From Candidatus Poribacteria bacterium (GTDB lineage Bacteria > Poribacteria > WGA-4E > WGA-3G): a stretch of DNA of 54,327 bases. Under the pieces are notes generated by a model, which saw only the letters and a program-made list of their open reading frames with translations, made no database searches and had not been told where the DNA came from. Below are positions 16,756-24,903 of this stretch, one piece after another. A program made the translations under genes and the position numbers. The stretch covers positions 1-54,327 of the forward strand of contig JAJDUH010000033.1 of NCBI GenBank assembly GCA_022826805.1. Reading direction: 5' to 3'. How positions within the stretch are numbered: the stretch's first letter is position 1; the number at the start of each line of letters is the position of its first letter.

Positions 16756-17973
16756 CTAACTCACTCGCTGTAGAAGTGTTGTGATCCAGTTGACACCTGC
16801 TAATTCAAGAATCACACCCAGCACGATGACAGCGAAGATGATTACCTTTCCCCAATCTTGCCCCCTGATACTACCGAGAAGCATCGGTTCTTTGGAAAGA
16901 TAAGCACTCGCTGCATACAGCTCTTCGCCAATTAAAGTATAGTCGCATGCGGAAATGAAGAATGGAAGTTGGTGTTCGGAATCTGTTCCCGCAATTTGGA
17001 TGGCACCGATGGAGTTACCCGTTTCAGCAAGGATGAGTGATTCGGCAAAGAACGTGCCTTGTAGAAAGATCGCTGCAGGCTTCTCGCGCAGCATTATACC
17101 GTCCACACCAGCGGCGTAAGCGAACTGGCTATCGGTGAGGAAGAAGATAGTGTCCTCGTTATAGGAATCCGGGCGTCCCTCGTTGAGATATGCTGCTTTC
17201 ACCATCTCGCGGACCACGTTCAGCACAATTGGGTCATTGCACGGCACATGCAAAGGAGTTTCATAATCAGCAGTTCGGCGAGCGACCTGTCCTAAAATGT
17301 TCATACTCGCAATCGTAGCTGGACCGCTCACCCCACCAAGCCCAAGCACATACAGAATTGAGCGTCCCATCTCCGTAGCGCGACCGATGGCTTCATTTAC
17401 CGCTTCAAGCCCTGGAATCCGCCGAACGAAAACTTCTTCACCACTGCGAGCCTGATAAATGCTCGTGACAATCGCAATCGAAAAAGCGATCATCGCAATG
17501 AACAGCGGAATTTTGCCAGTGTGAAACCACTCACCAGTTCCTTGAGCTGGAGCGGTCTCTTCAGACTCCACAGTCGCTTCTGTTTCGGTAACCGCACGCA
17601 CAATGTAGGCATAAGCAGACCCCTTTTCGATACTTGAATCGACATAAGTTGTCGTTCCAGCAGGTAACAGTTCACCAATTTCTTCGAGACCACCGCCTGC
17701 AATCCGTCGTAGGATTTGGTATCCACTGATACCACTATCCTCCGGTGCCGCGTCCCATTTAACAGTGATACTACTACCATCGTCGTTGGGGGTATCCACC
17801 GCCGTCACATTTGATGGTGGTGCGAGTCCTTGGCTAAACGCAGTACTAATGCCTATGCATAAAACCAAGTAGACAATTTTGGCGCAGCTTGCAAGCCAAA
17901 ACTTGCTTGACGCTGTGGTGCAGCTTGCAAGCCAAAACTTGCTTAACTCTGTACATTGAATTGTTTTTCGCAT
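16756..17973 (-). CDS. DUF6754-like membrane protein with fibronectin type III domain
   Basis: 405 residues and first gene of a four-gene operon. A signal-like helix ending in STAFSQG (about 33-48) is followed by a fibronectin type III domain (about 52-142), a membrane helix (about 152-172), a globular domain (about 180-375) with LYVLGLGGVSGPATIASM, and a final helix (about 378-398). I recognise the globular part as DUF6754-like from memory; its function is unknown. The extreme N-terminus is odd: SKFWLASC appears twice 12 residues apart, encoded by a 25-base direct repeat, so this part is inserted repeat DNA. A ribosome site (GAGGA) lies before the ATG. Confidence 0.75.
   Translation of the reverse strand: MRKTIQCTELSKFWLASCTTASSKFWLASCAKIVYLVLCIGISTAFSQGLAPPSNVTAVDTPNDDGSSITVKWDAAPEDSGISGYQILRRIAGGGLEEIGELLPAGTTTYVDSSIEKGSAYAYIVRAVTETEATVESEETAPAQGTGEWFHTGKIPLFIAMIAFSIAIVTSIYQARSGEEVFVRRIPGLEAVNEAIGRATEMGRSILYVLGLGGVSGPATIASMNILGQVARRTADYETPLHVPCNDPIVLNVVREMVKAAYLNEGRPDSYNEDTIFFLTDSQFAYAAGVDGIMLREKPAAIFLQGTFFAESLILAETGNSIGAIQIAGTDSEHQLPFFISACDYTLIGEELYAASAYLSKEPMLLGSIRGQDWGKVIIFAVIVLGVILELAGVNWITTLLQRVS
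17884..17944 (+). repeat. Two direct copies of a 25-base repeat inside a gene
   Basis: GCAGCTTGCAAGCCAAAACT and the following TGCTT occur identically at 17884-17908 and 17920-17944, 36 bases apart. That keeps the reading frame of the DUF6754 gene. Parts recur elsewhere: GCGCAGCTTGCAA at 41296-41308 and CCAAAACTTGCT at 30007-30018. Confidence 0.85.
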
Positions 17974-18055
17974 AAAAGTTATGTTTCCTCGTTTAATGGT
18001 TGTGGGTTATGAGTTATGGGTTAAGTTATTCGAACCTGGTTAGCTTAACCAAGTA

Positions 18056-18076
18056 CCAACAACCGATTACCGACAA
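18056..18076 (+). repeat. Heptanucleotide repeats overlapping the aroB stop
   Basis: Units CCAACAA, CCGATTA, CCGACAA run in 7-base register. The aroB stop codon (18067-18069 on the minus strand) and the last codons lie inside them. Related heptads (GGTTGTG, GGTTATG, AGTTATG, GGTTAAG) stand just upstream at about 17998-18025. Confidence 0.6.
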
Positions 18077-19161
18077 CCACTACATTGCGAAATAGCCTCT
18101 AAAACATGCCGATCGTCTATATCATCTCGAACGACAACTTCTCCGATACGCGTCGGCAAGATAAGGCGGAGTTTACCGCCTAATGTTTTTTTGTCTAAAT
18201 ACATAGCATCACATAACGCTTCCGGGGTAAAGTCTGGAGGGAAAGCCAAGGGCAATTTTGCACGCGTTAAGAGGGCACGTTGCCGTTGGAAATCGGTTTC
18301 AGAGAACATACCTAAATTCTTTGCTAACTGTGCCGCACAATTCATACCGATAGAAACGGCTTCACCGTGTCGGTACCTGTTGTAATGCGTCAATGCTTCG
18401 AGCGCATGCCCAAAAGTATGCCCATAGTTAAGCACCATCCGCAACCCACTCTCTTTTTCATCTTTCGCCACGATTTCTGCCTTATTGACGCAAGCGCATG
18501 AAATCATCTCGATGAGTGTCGTGTTATCCAAATTCAAGATAGTATCAAGGTTTGCCTCAACCATCTCAAACAGTGCTTGATCACGGATAACCCCCATTTT
18601 GATAACTTCAATGAGTCCCGCTCGGATATCCCGTTGCGACAAAGTTTCAAGTGTCCCTACGTCAATAAGCACCAACTTCGGCTGATGAAACGCACCGATC
18701 AGGTTTTTACCCTTCGGGTGGTTGATTGCCGTCTTGCCACCAACGCTCGCATCGACTTGTGCCTGTAGTGTGGTTGGAATCTGAACATAGGGAATACCAC
18801 GCATGTACACTGCTGCCGCAAAACCACCCAAGTCACCGACAACCCCGCCCCCGAAGGCAATGAGCGTTGAACCTCGGTCGAGTTGATTCGTCACCAAACT
18901 GTCTTGTATCCGGGAAAACTGCGCTAACGATTTGCTCTCTTCGCCAGTTGGCACCTCAATCGTGTTTACGTCAAGTCCTGCAGCCGCAAGGCTTTGCTGA
19001 ACGATAGGCATATAGCGGGCTTTAACAAAGGCATCCGAAACGATAAGGACCTTTTTTGATTTAATATGTGGTGTCAACATTTCACTAACTTGGTCGAGGA
19101 GACTTGCGCCGACAATGATCGGATAACTGTTAGCCCCGAGTTCCACACATAGTGTTTTCAC
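18067..19161 (-). CDS. aroB: 3-dehydroquinate synthase
   Basis: 364 residues, full length for AroB. The NAD-binding region reads GGGVVGDLGGFAAAVYMRG (about 105-123), followed by PTTLQAQVDASVGGKTAIN (about 129-147) with active-site Asp and Lys. Metal ligands fit the segments LIEVIKMG, NYGHTFGHALE and RHGEAVSIGM. It converts DAHP to 3-dehydroquinate, the second step of the shikimate pathway. It overlaps aroK by 4 bases (stop and start share ATGA), so translation is coupled. The last residues and stop codon come from a heptanucleotide repeat, so the native C-terminus may have been slightly changed. Confidence 0.96.
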   Translation of the reverse strand: MKTLCVELGANSYPIIVGASLLDQVSEMLTPHIKSKKVLIVSDAFVKARYMPIVQQSLAAAGLDVNTIEVPTGEESKSLAQFSRIQDSLVTNQLDRGSTLIAFGGGVVGDLGGFAAAVYMRGIPYVQIPTTLQAQVDASVGGKTAINHPKGKNLIGAFHQPKLVLIDVGTLETLSQRDIRAGLIEVIKMGVIRDQALFEMVEANLDTILNLDNTTLIEMISCACVNKAEIVAKDEKESGLRMVLNYGHTFGHALEALTHYNRYRHGEAVSIGMNCAAQLAKNLGMFSETDFQRQRALLTRAKLPLAFPPDFTPEALCDAMYLDKKTLGGKLRLILPTRIGEVVVRDDIDDRHVLEAISQCSGCR

Positions 19162-19703
19162 CGTTTAGGACCTCTCGTATTTTTCGCATAGATGTGTTTG
19201 ATGTACCCAGTAATTTCTCGAAATGGACGTCCTGTCGTTCTCACCATATAATCGGCTTCCGCATAGTATGGTTTTCGTTCTGCCAACATCGACCGGATTT
19301 TGGCAAGGGCATCTGGCGTTTGGAGGAGAGGCCGATGAGACTGATGCCGTACCCGCCGATATATTTCTTCGGGCGTTGCTGTTAGGCAGAAAATAATGCC
19401 ACTCTGCTTTAATACTTTCATGTTGGTTTCTCTCAGAATGGCACCACCACCTGTAGAGATTACATGGTTGTGCAGTTTTGATGCTTTATGAACAGCTTCG
19501 CTTTCGAGATCGCGGAAGGCAGGTTCGCCGTCTTCTGAGAAAATATTGCTAATGCGTCGTCCACTATCACGCTCGATAATGTCGTCTGTATCTACATAGC
19601 GCATTCGGAGTTGTGAGGCAAGCCGTCTGCCGACAGAGGTTTTACCAGTTCCCATAAAACCGACAAGCACAATATTGGGCTTTCTTCCGAACGATCTTTT
19701 CAC
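19158..19703 (-). CDS. aroK: Shikimate kinase
   Basis: 181 residues. P-loop GFMGTGKTSVG (about 16-26), substrate site DTDDIIERDSGRRI (about 37-50) and STGGGAILRET (about 82-92) are all present, as is the LID Arg region (VRHQSHRPLLQ). It phosphorylates shikimate on the route to chorismate. Translation starts at a GTG, with an AAGGCGG-like site upstream. aroB follows with a 4-base overlap. A good promoter lies at 19757-19785. Confidence 0.95.
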   Translation of the reverse strand: MKRSFGRKPNIVLVGFMGTGKTSVGRRLASQLRMRYVDTDDIIERDSGRRISNIFSEDGEPAFRDLESEAVHKASKLHNHVISTGGGAILRETNMKVLKQSGIIFCLTATPEEIYRRVRHQSHRPLLQTPDALAKIRSMLAERKPYYAEADYMVRTTGRPFREITGYIKHIYAKNTRGPKR

Positions 19704-19756
19704 CTGTTTTCCGCCTTTATTGCGAGTGACTTTTCCCCTACAAAAGATTAGTTGTT

Positions 19757-19785
19757 ATTATAACATCTCTGAGAAATATTGTAAA
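19757..19785 (-). promoter_or_regulatory. Sigma70 promoter of aroK-aroB
   Basis: On the minus strand TTTACA (19780-19785) and TATAAT (19757-19762) are separated by exactly 17 bases, giving a leader of about 45 bases. Confidence 0.75.
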
Positions 19786-19790
19786 GGTTT

Positions 19791-19819
19791 TTGCAGGAAT
19801 TTATGAGGTATGTTATAAT
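19791..19819 (+). promoter_or_regulatory. Possible promoter of the acetyltransferase genes
   Basis: A perfect TATAAT (19814-19819) has only a poor -35 (TTGCAG, 19791-19796) at 17 bases. The nearest leftward promoter box is 6 bases away, so the two may compete. Confidence 0.4.
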
Positions 19820-19879
19820 TACAGCATAACCCGAAAATCTATTGCGAACACAGTGGTACCGTAAGTTTGACTTTAACGC

Positions 19880-19982
19880 GTAGGTTGGGTTGAATGGGAC
19901 AGGTAAAATCAAACACTGCTAACACAGAGAACTCCACACTTTCAAAGTGCTTGAACGCTCCGAAGTGCCAACGAAACCCAAC
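19880..19982 (+). repeat. 100-bp GTAGGTTGGGTTG/CGAAACCCAAC element, copy B
   Basis: Starts GTAGGTTGGGTTG (19880-19892) and ends CGAAACCCAAC (19972-19982), 103 bases. The middle can be aligned with copy A, so the two share descent and are not merely similar ends. Confidence 0.75.
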
Positions 19983-20017
19983 GCTTCAACCTGACATTTG
20001 GAGAAAAGGAGCAGCAG

Positions 20018-20614
20018 ATGCCACGACAGCTCAGGATGGTACGCCCCAATTTAAATGATTTACCGAAACTGGAGCTCCCAGCAGGCTATGGTATGCGGTC
20101 TTACCTTGAAGGTGATGAAGTGCATTGGGCACGTATCATCACCGATTCGTTTGGTGGTAGAGAACGGACCGCACAAGATACGCGGGACCAGATTACCGAT
20201 AGAGATGTATTTCTTCCCGATGGACTCTACTTCGCGACGCATGAGGACACGCCTATCGGAACCGCTTGTGCCTGGCGGCAATCTGTCGATGAAAAGGATG
20301 CCGGGTACGTACACATGGTAGGGGTCGTCGCTGAGCATACCGGACATAAACTTGGAAAATGGGTTTCACTTGCTGTCCTCTATTATTTTCGGGACAACGG
20401 GTTCAAATGTGCCATGCTGGATACTGATGATTTCCGTATCCCTGCTGTTAAAACCTATCTGAATTTAGGATTCATACCCGTTTACGTTGAAGAAGAACAG
20501 CCAGAGCGGTGGCGAAAAATTTTCGAGAAATTAAAACTATCGCCGATGTCCTCGCAAATCGAAAGCGTCCAAAAAGTACTCCCTGATGGACTGTGGGCGA
20601 AAGTCTCAGCCTAA
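20018..20614 (+). CDS. GNAT family N-acetyltransferase, copy 1
   Basis: 198 residues. The central acetyl-CoA fold shows VGVVAEHTGHKLGKWVSL, a variant of motif A (HTGHKLGK in place of the usual Q/RxxGxG/A), and a later strand-helix ending in YLNLGFIPVYV, the common GNAT C-terminal signature. Substrate unknown. AAGGAGCAG before the ATG is a good ribosome site. A close paralogue follows 6 bases downstream, with shared stretches such as EGDEVHWARI/KGDEIHWARI, so a tandem duplication is clear. Confidence 0.85.
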   Translation: MPRQLRMVRPNLNDLPKLELPAGYGMRSYLEGDEVHWARIITDSFGGRERTAQDTRDQITDRDVFLPDGLYFATHEDTPIGTACAWRQSVDEKDAGYVHMVGVVAEHTGHKLGKWVSLAVLYYFRDNGFKCAMLDTDDFRIPAVKTYLNLGFIPVYVEEEQPERWRKIFEKLKLSPMSSQIESVQKVLPDGLWAKVSA

Positions 20615-20620
20615 AAGTTA

Positions 20621-21184
20621 ATGGAAGATCAACTCAGAATGGTTCTGCGCAATTTGGAAGATCTACCTGATCTCCAATGTTCTAATGGCTATCACATCCG
20701 AACCTACCAAAAAGGCGACGAAATCCATTGGGCACGAATAATGGACATTGCCTTTGTGGACCAAGGAAGAACTGCCCAAGATACCTACGCCAACGTTATC
20801 AACCAACCCGATTTCGATCCGAACGGGTTCTTTTTTGCTGTCTATGAAGATCTGCCTATCGGCACGGCATGCGCATGGAAAAGGTGCTTTCGTGATAAGC
20901 GAGTTGGCTACATCGATATGCTCGCCGTCCTTCCAGAACACACCGGACACAAACTCGGAAAGTGGCTAACCCTGTTTCTCCTGCACTATTTTAAAGTAGA
21001 GGATCTGACCTGTGTAGTGTTAGACACTGACGATTTTCGCCTGCCCGCAATCAAAAATTATCTCAACTTGGGATTTGTTCCGATGTGTATCCGCAAAAAT
21101 CACAAACTGCGTTGGCAGAATGTGTTTGAAAAACTGGGTCTTTCCAAAGATGAGATTGCTTCGAGTGCTCAGAAACTCTCTTAG
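20621..21184 (+). CDS. GNAT family N-acetyltransferase, copy 2
   Basis: 187 residues, paralogue of the gene just upstream, sharing its length, the variant motif LPEHTGHKLGKWLTL and the LNLGFVP end. Conservation is clear at the acetyl-CoA site and lower at the termini, so the copies may differ in substrate. Only 6 bases separate it from copy 1 and no good ribosome site is visible, implying coupled translation. Its 3' end overlaps the glycosyltransferase start by about 35 bases. Confidence 0.83.
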   Translation: MEDQLRMVLRNLEDLPDLQCSNGYHIRTYQKGDEIHWARIMDIAFVDQGRTAQDTYANVINQPDFDPNGFFFAVYEDLPIGTACAWKRCFRDKRVGYIDMLAVLPEHTGHKLGKWLTLFLLHYFKVEDLTCVVLDTDDFRLPAIKNYLNLGFVPMCIRKNHKLRWQNVFEKLGLSKDEIASSAQKLS

Positions 21185-22835
21185 TTTCCCTGATAACTAC
21201 GTTATCTCCGCAATCCTCATTAGCGGTTTTGGTCTCCGACTCATCGGTATAAATGTCGGCTTGCCTGATGTGCCAGATCCGCGCGAGACAATCATCGCAC
21301 AAGATGTACTAAATCTCATTCATTTCACAGCAGTCCCCCAAATCTACAACTGGCCCGGAACAGCGTGGTTTTATCTAATCGCTTTGATGGGTAAACTGCT
21401 CTCGTTCGGTGGCTTGGAACTAACAGAAACCCGTGTGATTTTATTGGCGCGATGCATCAATACACTTTTATCCACAGCGACACTCTGGTTTACCTATTGT
21501 ATTGGACTGCGGGGTCATAGCAGACGGGTCGGCCAAATAGCAGCGGCGTTACTCGCTGTCGCAATGTTACACGCCACCAACGAGTCACGTTTTGCACTCG
21601 TTGACATCCCAGCCACCTTCTGTGTGACATTGTTCCTCTGGATTGTAGTACGTTCACGTTCTGCTTCAGACGTACCTACATTTCAAACGGCAATATGGCT
21701 TGGTGTCATTGCGGGATTGGGTTTTGCAGTCAAGTTTACAACGAGCTTCGTCGGTTTTTCTCTGTTGTGTTTCATAGGTAGCAGGGAATTTTATAGGAGG
21801 ATTGCGGCAGTCATTGGAGTTTCTATCTTAACCTTCACGCTCTTCTGTCCCTACTGGTTAATCGATCTAATTTCACCAGAATGGAACCTTTTCTTTCAAG
21901 ACTTTTGGTATGAAGCGACCCACTATCACCGGGGACACTTCGGTCTTATCGCAACAGGCGACGCCGGTTGGCTGCAGCGATTTACCTACCTGTGGATCCT
22001 CTTAAAATGGGGGATGGGTTTGCCGCTCGCTTGCCTTGTCAGTTTTGGTATACTCCACAATCTCATTTCGCTTAGGCGGCAAATCGCTGGATCGTCTATA
22101 TTGAAAGTGTCTCTGCTTGTCTTTGTTATTCCGTATCTACTCTTCATCGGGGCACATAAAGTTAAATTCGCACGTCATCTGTTGGTCCTCTATCCAACCC
22201 TTATAATACTCGCGGTAGCTGCCCTTGCGCGTTTTCCAAGTGCAATAGAGACACTTTTCGGGTTCGTCTATCAACAGAAAATTAGAGATGCCAAAAATCC
22301 TGCTGAGACGACCCAATATAGTATGTTTGGGAAGTGGATGCGTATAATCGTAGGGAGTATTGTAGTACTTTACACGGCGGTTTATACTGTTGCTTTTGCC
22401 CTTACCCTAATTGAAAAACCTACCCGGATTGCGGCGACCGAATGGATATCAGAGCACATTCCGCAAGAAGCATCTATCGCACGCGCGCCAGAAGTCTTAT
22501 TCGACTGGCTTCTTCCAGAGTTAGATTTGGAAGCGGCAGATGAAGCGGCAGATTGGGTTCTTATCCTTGTGCCGGATCTGGAGGTGTTCCAAAGATACCA
22601 AAAACATCCCCAGAATTATCAGGATCAGGATTGGTATCCTCTCAATGAGATTGAGGTGGAAGAGACACTGGCATTTTACGAGCGGGTTTTAGGAGATGAA
22701 AGCCCGTATGTATTACACAAGACCTTCCAGAGTATACCGCAGTTCTTGAGCATCCAGATATCCGATACCGGTGCCCCATTTCCTATACGCGCACTCGTAC
22801 ATCCTGAACTCCGACTCTATCAGCGCGTCCGGTGA
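21150..22835 (+). CDS. GT39-like integral membrane glycosyltransferase
   Basis: About 561 residues from the ATG at 21150, chosen because it overlaps the acetyltransferase by only 35 bases and leads directly into the first helix. About ten membrane helices fill residues 12-430, with an acidic first loop (GLPDVPDPRETII) where polyprenyl-sugar-using transferases of the PMT/ArnT type hold their catalytic Asp. A soluble tail of about 130 residues follows (IAATEWISEHIPQEASIA, a pattern common in GT39 tails). Such enzymes move a sugar from an undecaprenyl carrier to protein or lipid. Overlap with the acetyltransferase gene argues for co-expression. Confidence 0.75.
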   Translation: MRLLRVLRNSLSFPDNYVISAILISGFGLRLIGINVGLPDVPDPRETIIAQDVLNLIHFTAVPQIYNWPGTAWFYLIALMGKLLSFGGLELTETRVILLARCINTLLSTATLWFTYCIGLRGHSRRVGQIAAALLAVAMLHATNESRFALVDIPATFCVTLFLWIVVRSRSASDVPTFQTAIWLGVIAGLGFAVKFTTSFVGFSLLCFIGSREFYRRIAAVIGVSILTFTLFCPYWLIDLISPEWNLFFQDFWYEATHYHRGHFGLIATGDAGWLQRFTYLWILLKWGMGLPLACLVSFGILHNLISLRRQIAGSSILKVSLLVFVIPYLLFIGAHKVKFARHLLVLYPTLIILAVAALARFPSAIETLFGFVYQQKIRDAKNPAETTQYSMFGKWMRIIVGSIVVLYTAVYTVAFALTLIEKPTRIAATEWISEHIPQEASIARAPEVLFDWLLPELDLEAADEAADWVLILVPDLEVFQRYQKHPQNYQDQDWYPLNEIEVEETLAFYERVLGDESPYVLHKTFQSIPQFLSIQISDTGAPFPIRALVHPELRLYQRVR

Positions 22836-22880
22836 AACACAGACGCGGAGGGATCGTATCGGCATCTTTTTGGGGTCCGA

Positions 22881-23531
22881 TTACATTATCGGCGGTTCAA
22901 AATACTTCTTCTGAACGGGGACGATAGTTGATAAGATTTGGTAAAGCACATCGGCAGCAAGCGTGTTGGCATCTACAATCCGAATCCGTTCCTGTGGATA
23001 GTAATCGATTAACGGTTCGGTTTCCCGTTTGTAAACATCCCATCGGTAGCGAACCACCAGTTCTTCGGCATCGTCAATGCGGTTCTCTTTCAGGGAGCGC
23101 CCGCGGATACGTTTGAACATCACTTCCCGATCTTCGCACACCATGTAAATGACCTTAAAGACCTGTACAAAAGGTGCCATCAAATTTGCTTGCGTAATGT
23201 TACGGGGGATTCCGTCAAGGATGAGTAGATCGTTTTTCGAGTTGTAAGTCTGCTCGCGTACTTTCGTCGCCATGTAGTCTTGCCAGATTTTGATTGTAAT
23301 ATCATCTGGGACTAACTTGCCGATGCCTGCGTATTCTTGGAAAATTTGCCCGAATTTTGAAGTGCGGTCAAGTTCGCGGAACATATCCCCACTGGAAACA
23401 TGGAAAATACCGGGAATTTGTGACAGCATCTTCCCTTGAGTTCCCTTGCCAACACCTGGGGGACCGACGAGCAGCACTGCTCGATAGCACGGACCGCTCG
23501 CCTCGTGTAGTGGGCTCTTATCCGTTGTCAT
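22881..23531 (-). CDS. Adenylate kinase-like nucleoside monophosphate kinase
   Basis: 216 residues. P-loop GPPGVGKGTQG (about 24-34), the NMP-binding segment HVSSGDMFRE (about 45-54) and LILDGIPRNITQA (about 104-116, the DGFPR equivalent with Ile) are clear. The LID is short: RGRSLKENRIDD without the zinc-finger insert of long bacterial adenylate kinases. The Phe-to-Ile change in DGIPR and the short LID leave room for UMP/CMP or another NMP specificity, and the cell may have a standard Adk elsewhere. It is transcribed alone, 86 bases from the xylose isomerase gene. Confidence 0.8.
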   Translation of the reverse strand: MTTDKSPLHEASGPCYRAVLLVGPPGVGKGTQGKMLSQIPGIFHVSSGDMFRELDRTSKFGQIFQEYAGIGKLVPDDITIKIWQDYMATKVREQTYNSKNDLLILDGIPRNITQANLMAPFVQVFKVIYMVCEDREVMFKRIRGRSLKENRIDDAEELVVRYRWDVYKRETEPLIDYYPQERIRIVDANTLAADVLYQILSTIVPVQKKYFEPPIM

Positions 23532-23617
23532 GTCTGTTTTTGTCCTCTAACGCCTTTGTTCTTCTTCGTTGAATTGGCGTGCTTTACATAAACTATTCAC
23601 GCGCGTTCCTGTAAACA

Positions 23618-24670
23618 TTATGTCCCAAGAAGGTGTTCAAGAATATAGAAATCCAAACCTTCATAGTCTCGGGCTGCTATAAACTCCTGCTCGACATTTT
23701 TATCCAGTGTACGGACTTTCTCAAGTAGGTTAAGGAAAGTTCGGCGACTGCTCAATAAATGTTTTGTTGAGATGTCGCGCGGTTGTGTTCGCATAACTTT
23801 CACATCTAACCCGATGAATTCACCATTGCTGCCATACCCATTTTCTTCAAGAATCCGGACTTGATTGAATGCTCTCCGCAAATTGACTGAACCGAATGCC
23901 TTATCTTGGTCGAATTTTAGCCCGTTCTGATCGTTCAGATGTACACTCCAGAGTTTTTTATGGTAAAGGGCATAACCCATTTCGTCAGATGGTTCTAATC
24001 CAGCCAGAATGGCGTGTGCACTTTCAATTAACCCGCCAACACGCGCCGGTGCGTTGCTGGCATAAGCTAAACCAATCGCATGCCCAATCGTAGGGATGTA
24101 GGCGATGTCCATCGGCTCATTCGGTTTGGGTTCAATTAAAATTCGGATTTCTGAGTCGTATTCGAGTAATGCATTTATAGCATCAAGAATCTGGCCAACC
24201 GCATTTGACGACGATTTCGTTTCTCGAATGTAGGTGCCTTCGCGAGCAAGCCACAACACGAGGTTTTTGCACCCAATCTCGCTGGCGATATCTACGCACC
24301 GTTTTGAACGTTCCAGCGCGTATGCTCGTTCTTTCGCGGAATTAGATGTGTAAGCACCATCAATAGTCTCTGGAGATTCCCACAACCGTGGGGCAACCAC
24401 CTCTGCTGTCAAACCGTGATCATTGAGTTGTGCCTTGACCCTTTTCGTCTGTGCTATCAACTGTGCGTGGGTCTTCTCATCTATATCCGGAACAATATCA
24501 TCATCATGGAATTGGATGCCAACAAAACCAAGGTCCCTATAAAATCCGACTTTCTTATCAAAACTAAACGATTCTCGAACAGGCGGTCCAAAAGGATCTG
24601 CTCCCTCCTGTATATTCCATGGTCCAAAAGAGAAACAGTATTCTGTCGCTCCCTTGACAGATTCGCTCAT
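23618..24670 (-). CDS. xylA: Xylose isomerase, actinobacterial (class I) type
   Basis: 350 residues. Sequence landmarks match Streptomyces-type XylA: ADPFGPPVRESF near the N-terminus, the catalytic FHDDDIVP (His and Asp), EPKPNEP (metal Glu and catalytic Lys), LIESAHAILAG (Glu, His ligands), HLNDQNGLKFDQD (Asp ligands) and GLDVKVMRTQ near the end. It interconverts xylose and xylulose, or glucose and fructose, using Mg or Mn. Slightly shorter than the typical 385-390 residues. It has a good AGGAGAAAG ribosome site and no xylulokinase neighbour. Confidence 0.85.
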   Translation of the reverse strand: MSESVKGATEYCFSFGPWNIQEGADPFGPPVRESFSFDKKVGFYRDLGFVGIQFHDDDIVPDIDEKTHAQLIAQTKRVKAQLNDHGLTAEVVAPRLWESPETIDGAYTSNSAKERAYALERSKRCVDIASEIGCKNLVLWLAREGTYIRETKSSSNAVGQILDAINALLEYDSEIRILIEPKPNEPMDIAYIPTIGHAIGLAYASNAPARVGGLIESAHAILAGLEPSDEMGYALYHKKLWSVHLNDQNGLKFDQDKAFGSVNLRRAFNQVRILEENGYGSNGEFIGLDVKVMRTQPRDISTKHLLSSRRTFLNLLEKVRTLDKNVEQEFIAARDYEGLDFYILEHLLGT

Positions 24671-24784
24671 CTTCTTTCTCCTGTCCGCAGCATTTTTTAG
24701 ATCGGCTTCTTTAATTTAAAATAAATACATTTACACGCCTATTAAAAACGATGCAATTGCTCTGAAGGATACGAAAAAAACTGC

Positions 24785-24814
24785 TTGACTTTTCTAATAA
24801 GTATAAAGTATTAT
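24785..24814 (+). promoter_or_regulatory. Sigma70 promoter of the Omp85 fusion gene
   Basis: TTGACT (24785-24790) and TATTAT (24809-24814) are 18 bases apart in an AT-rich stretch. Transcription would start near 24822, about 80 bases before the ATG at 24904, which follows a GAGGA at about 24887. Confidence 0.6.
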
Positions 24815-24903
24815 TTAAAATAAATCAAGGAAATCTGCAAAGCAGTCTTCAAGCCGGTGTTACGATACCATGTATACCAAGATTATAGAGGAATTGTCTC
24901 AGA

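Larger units (their letters stand above)
19704..20017. other. Divergent intergenic region with two promoters and a repeat
   Basis: Between aroK (leftward) and the first acetyltransferase (rightward) lie a leftward promoter (19757-19785), a weaker rightward one (19791-19819) and copy B of the 100-bp element (19880-19982). The element would be transcribed as part of the acetyltransferase leader. Confidence 0.55.

Noticed and set aside
18001..18066. tRNA-like piece with TTCGAACC and paired ends
   Set aside because: No cloverleaf, anticodon loop or acceptor stem can be drawn; the pairing comes from repeats.
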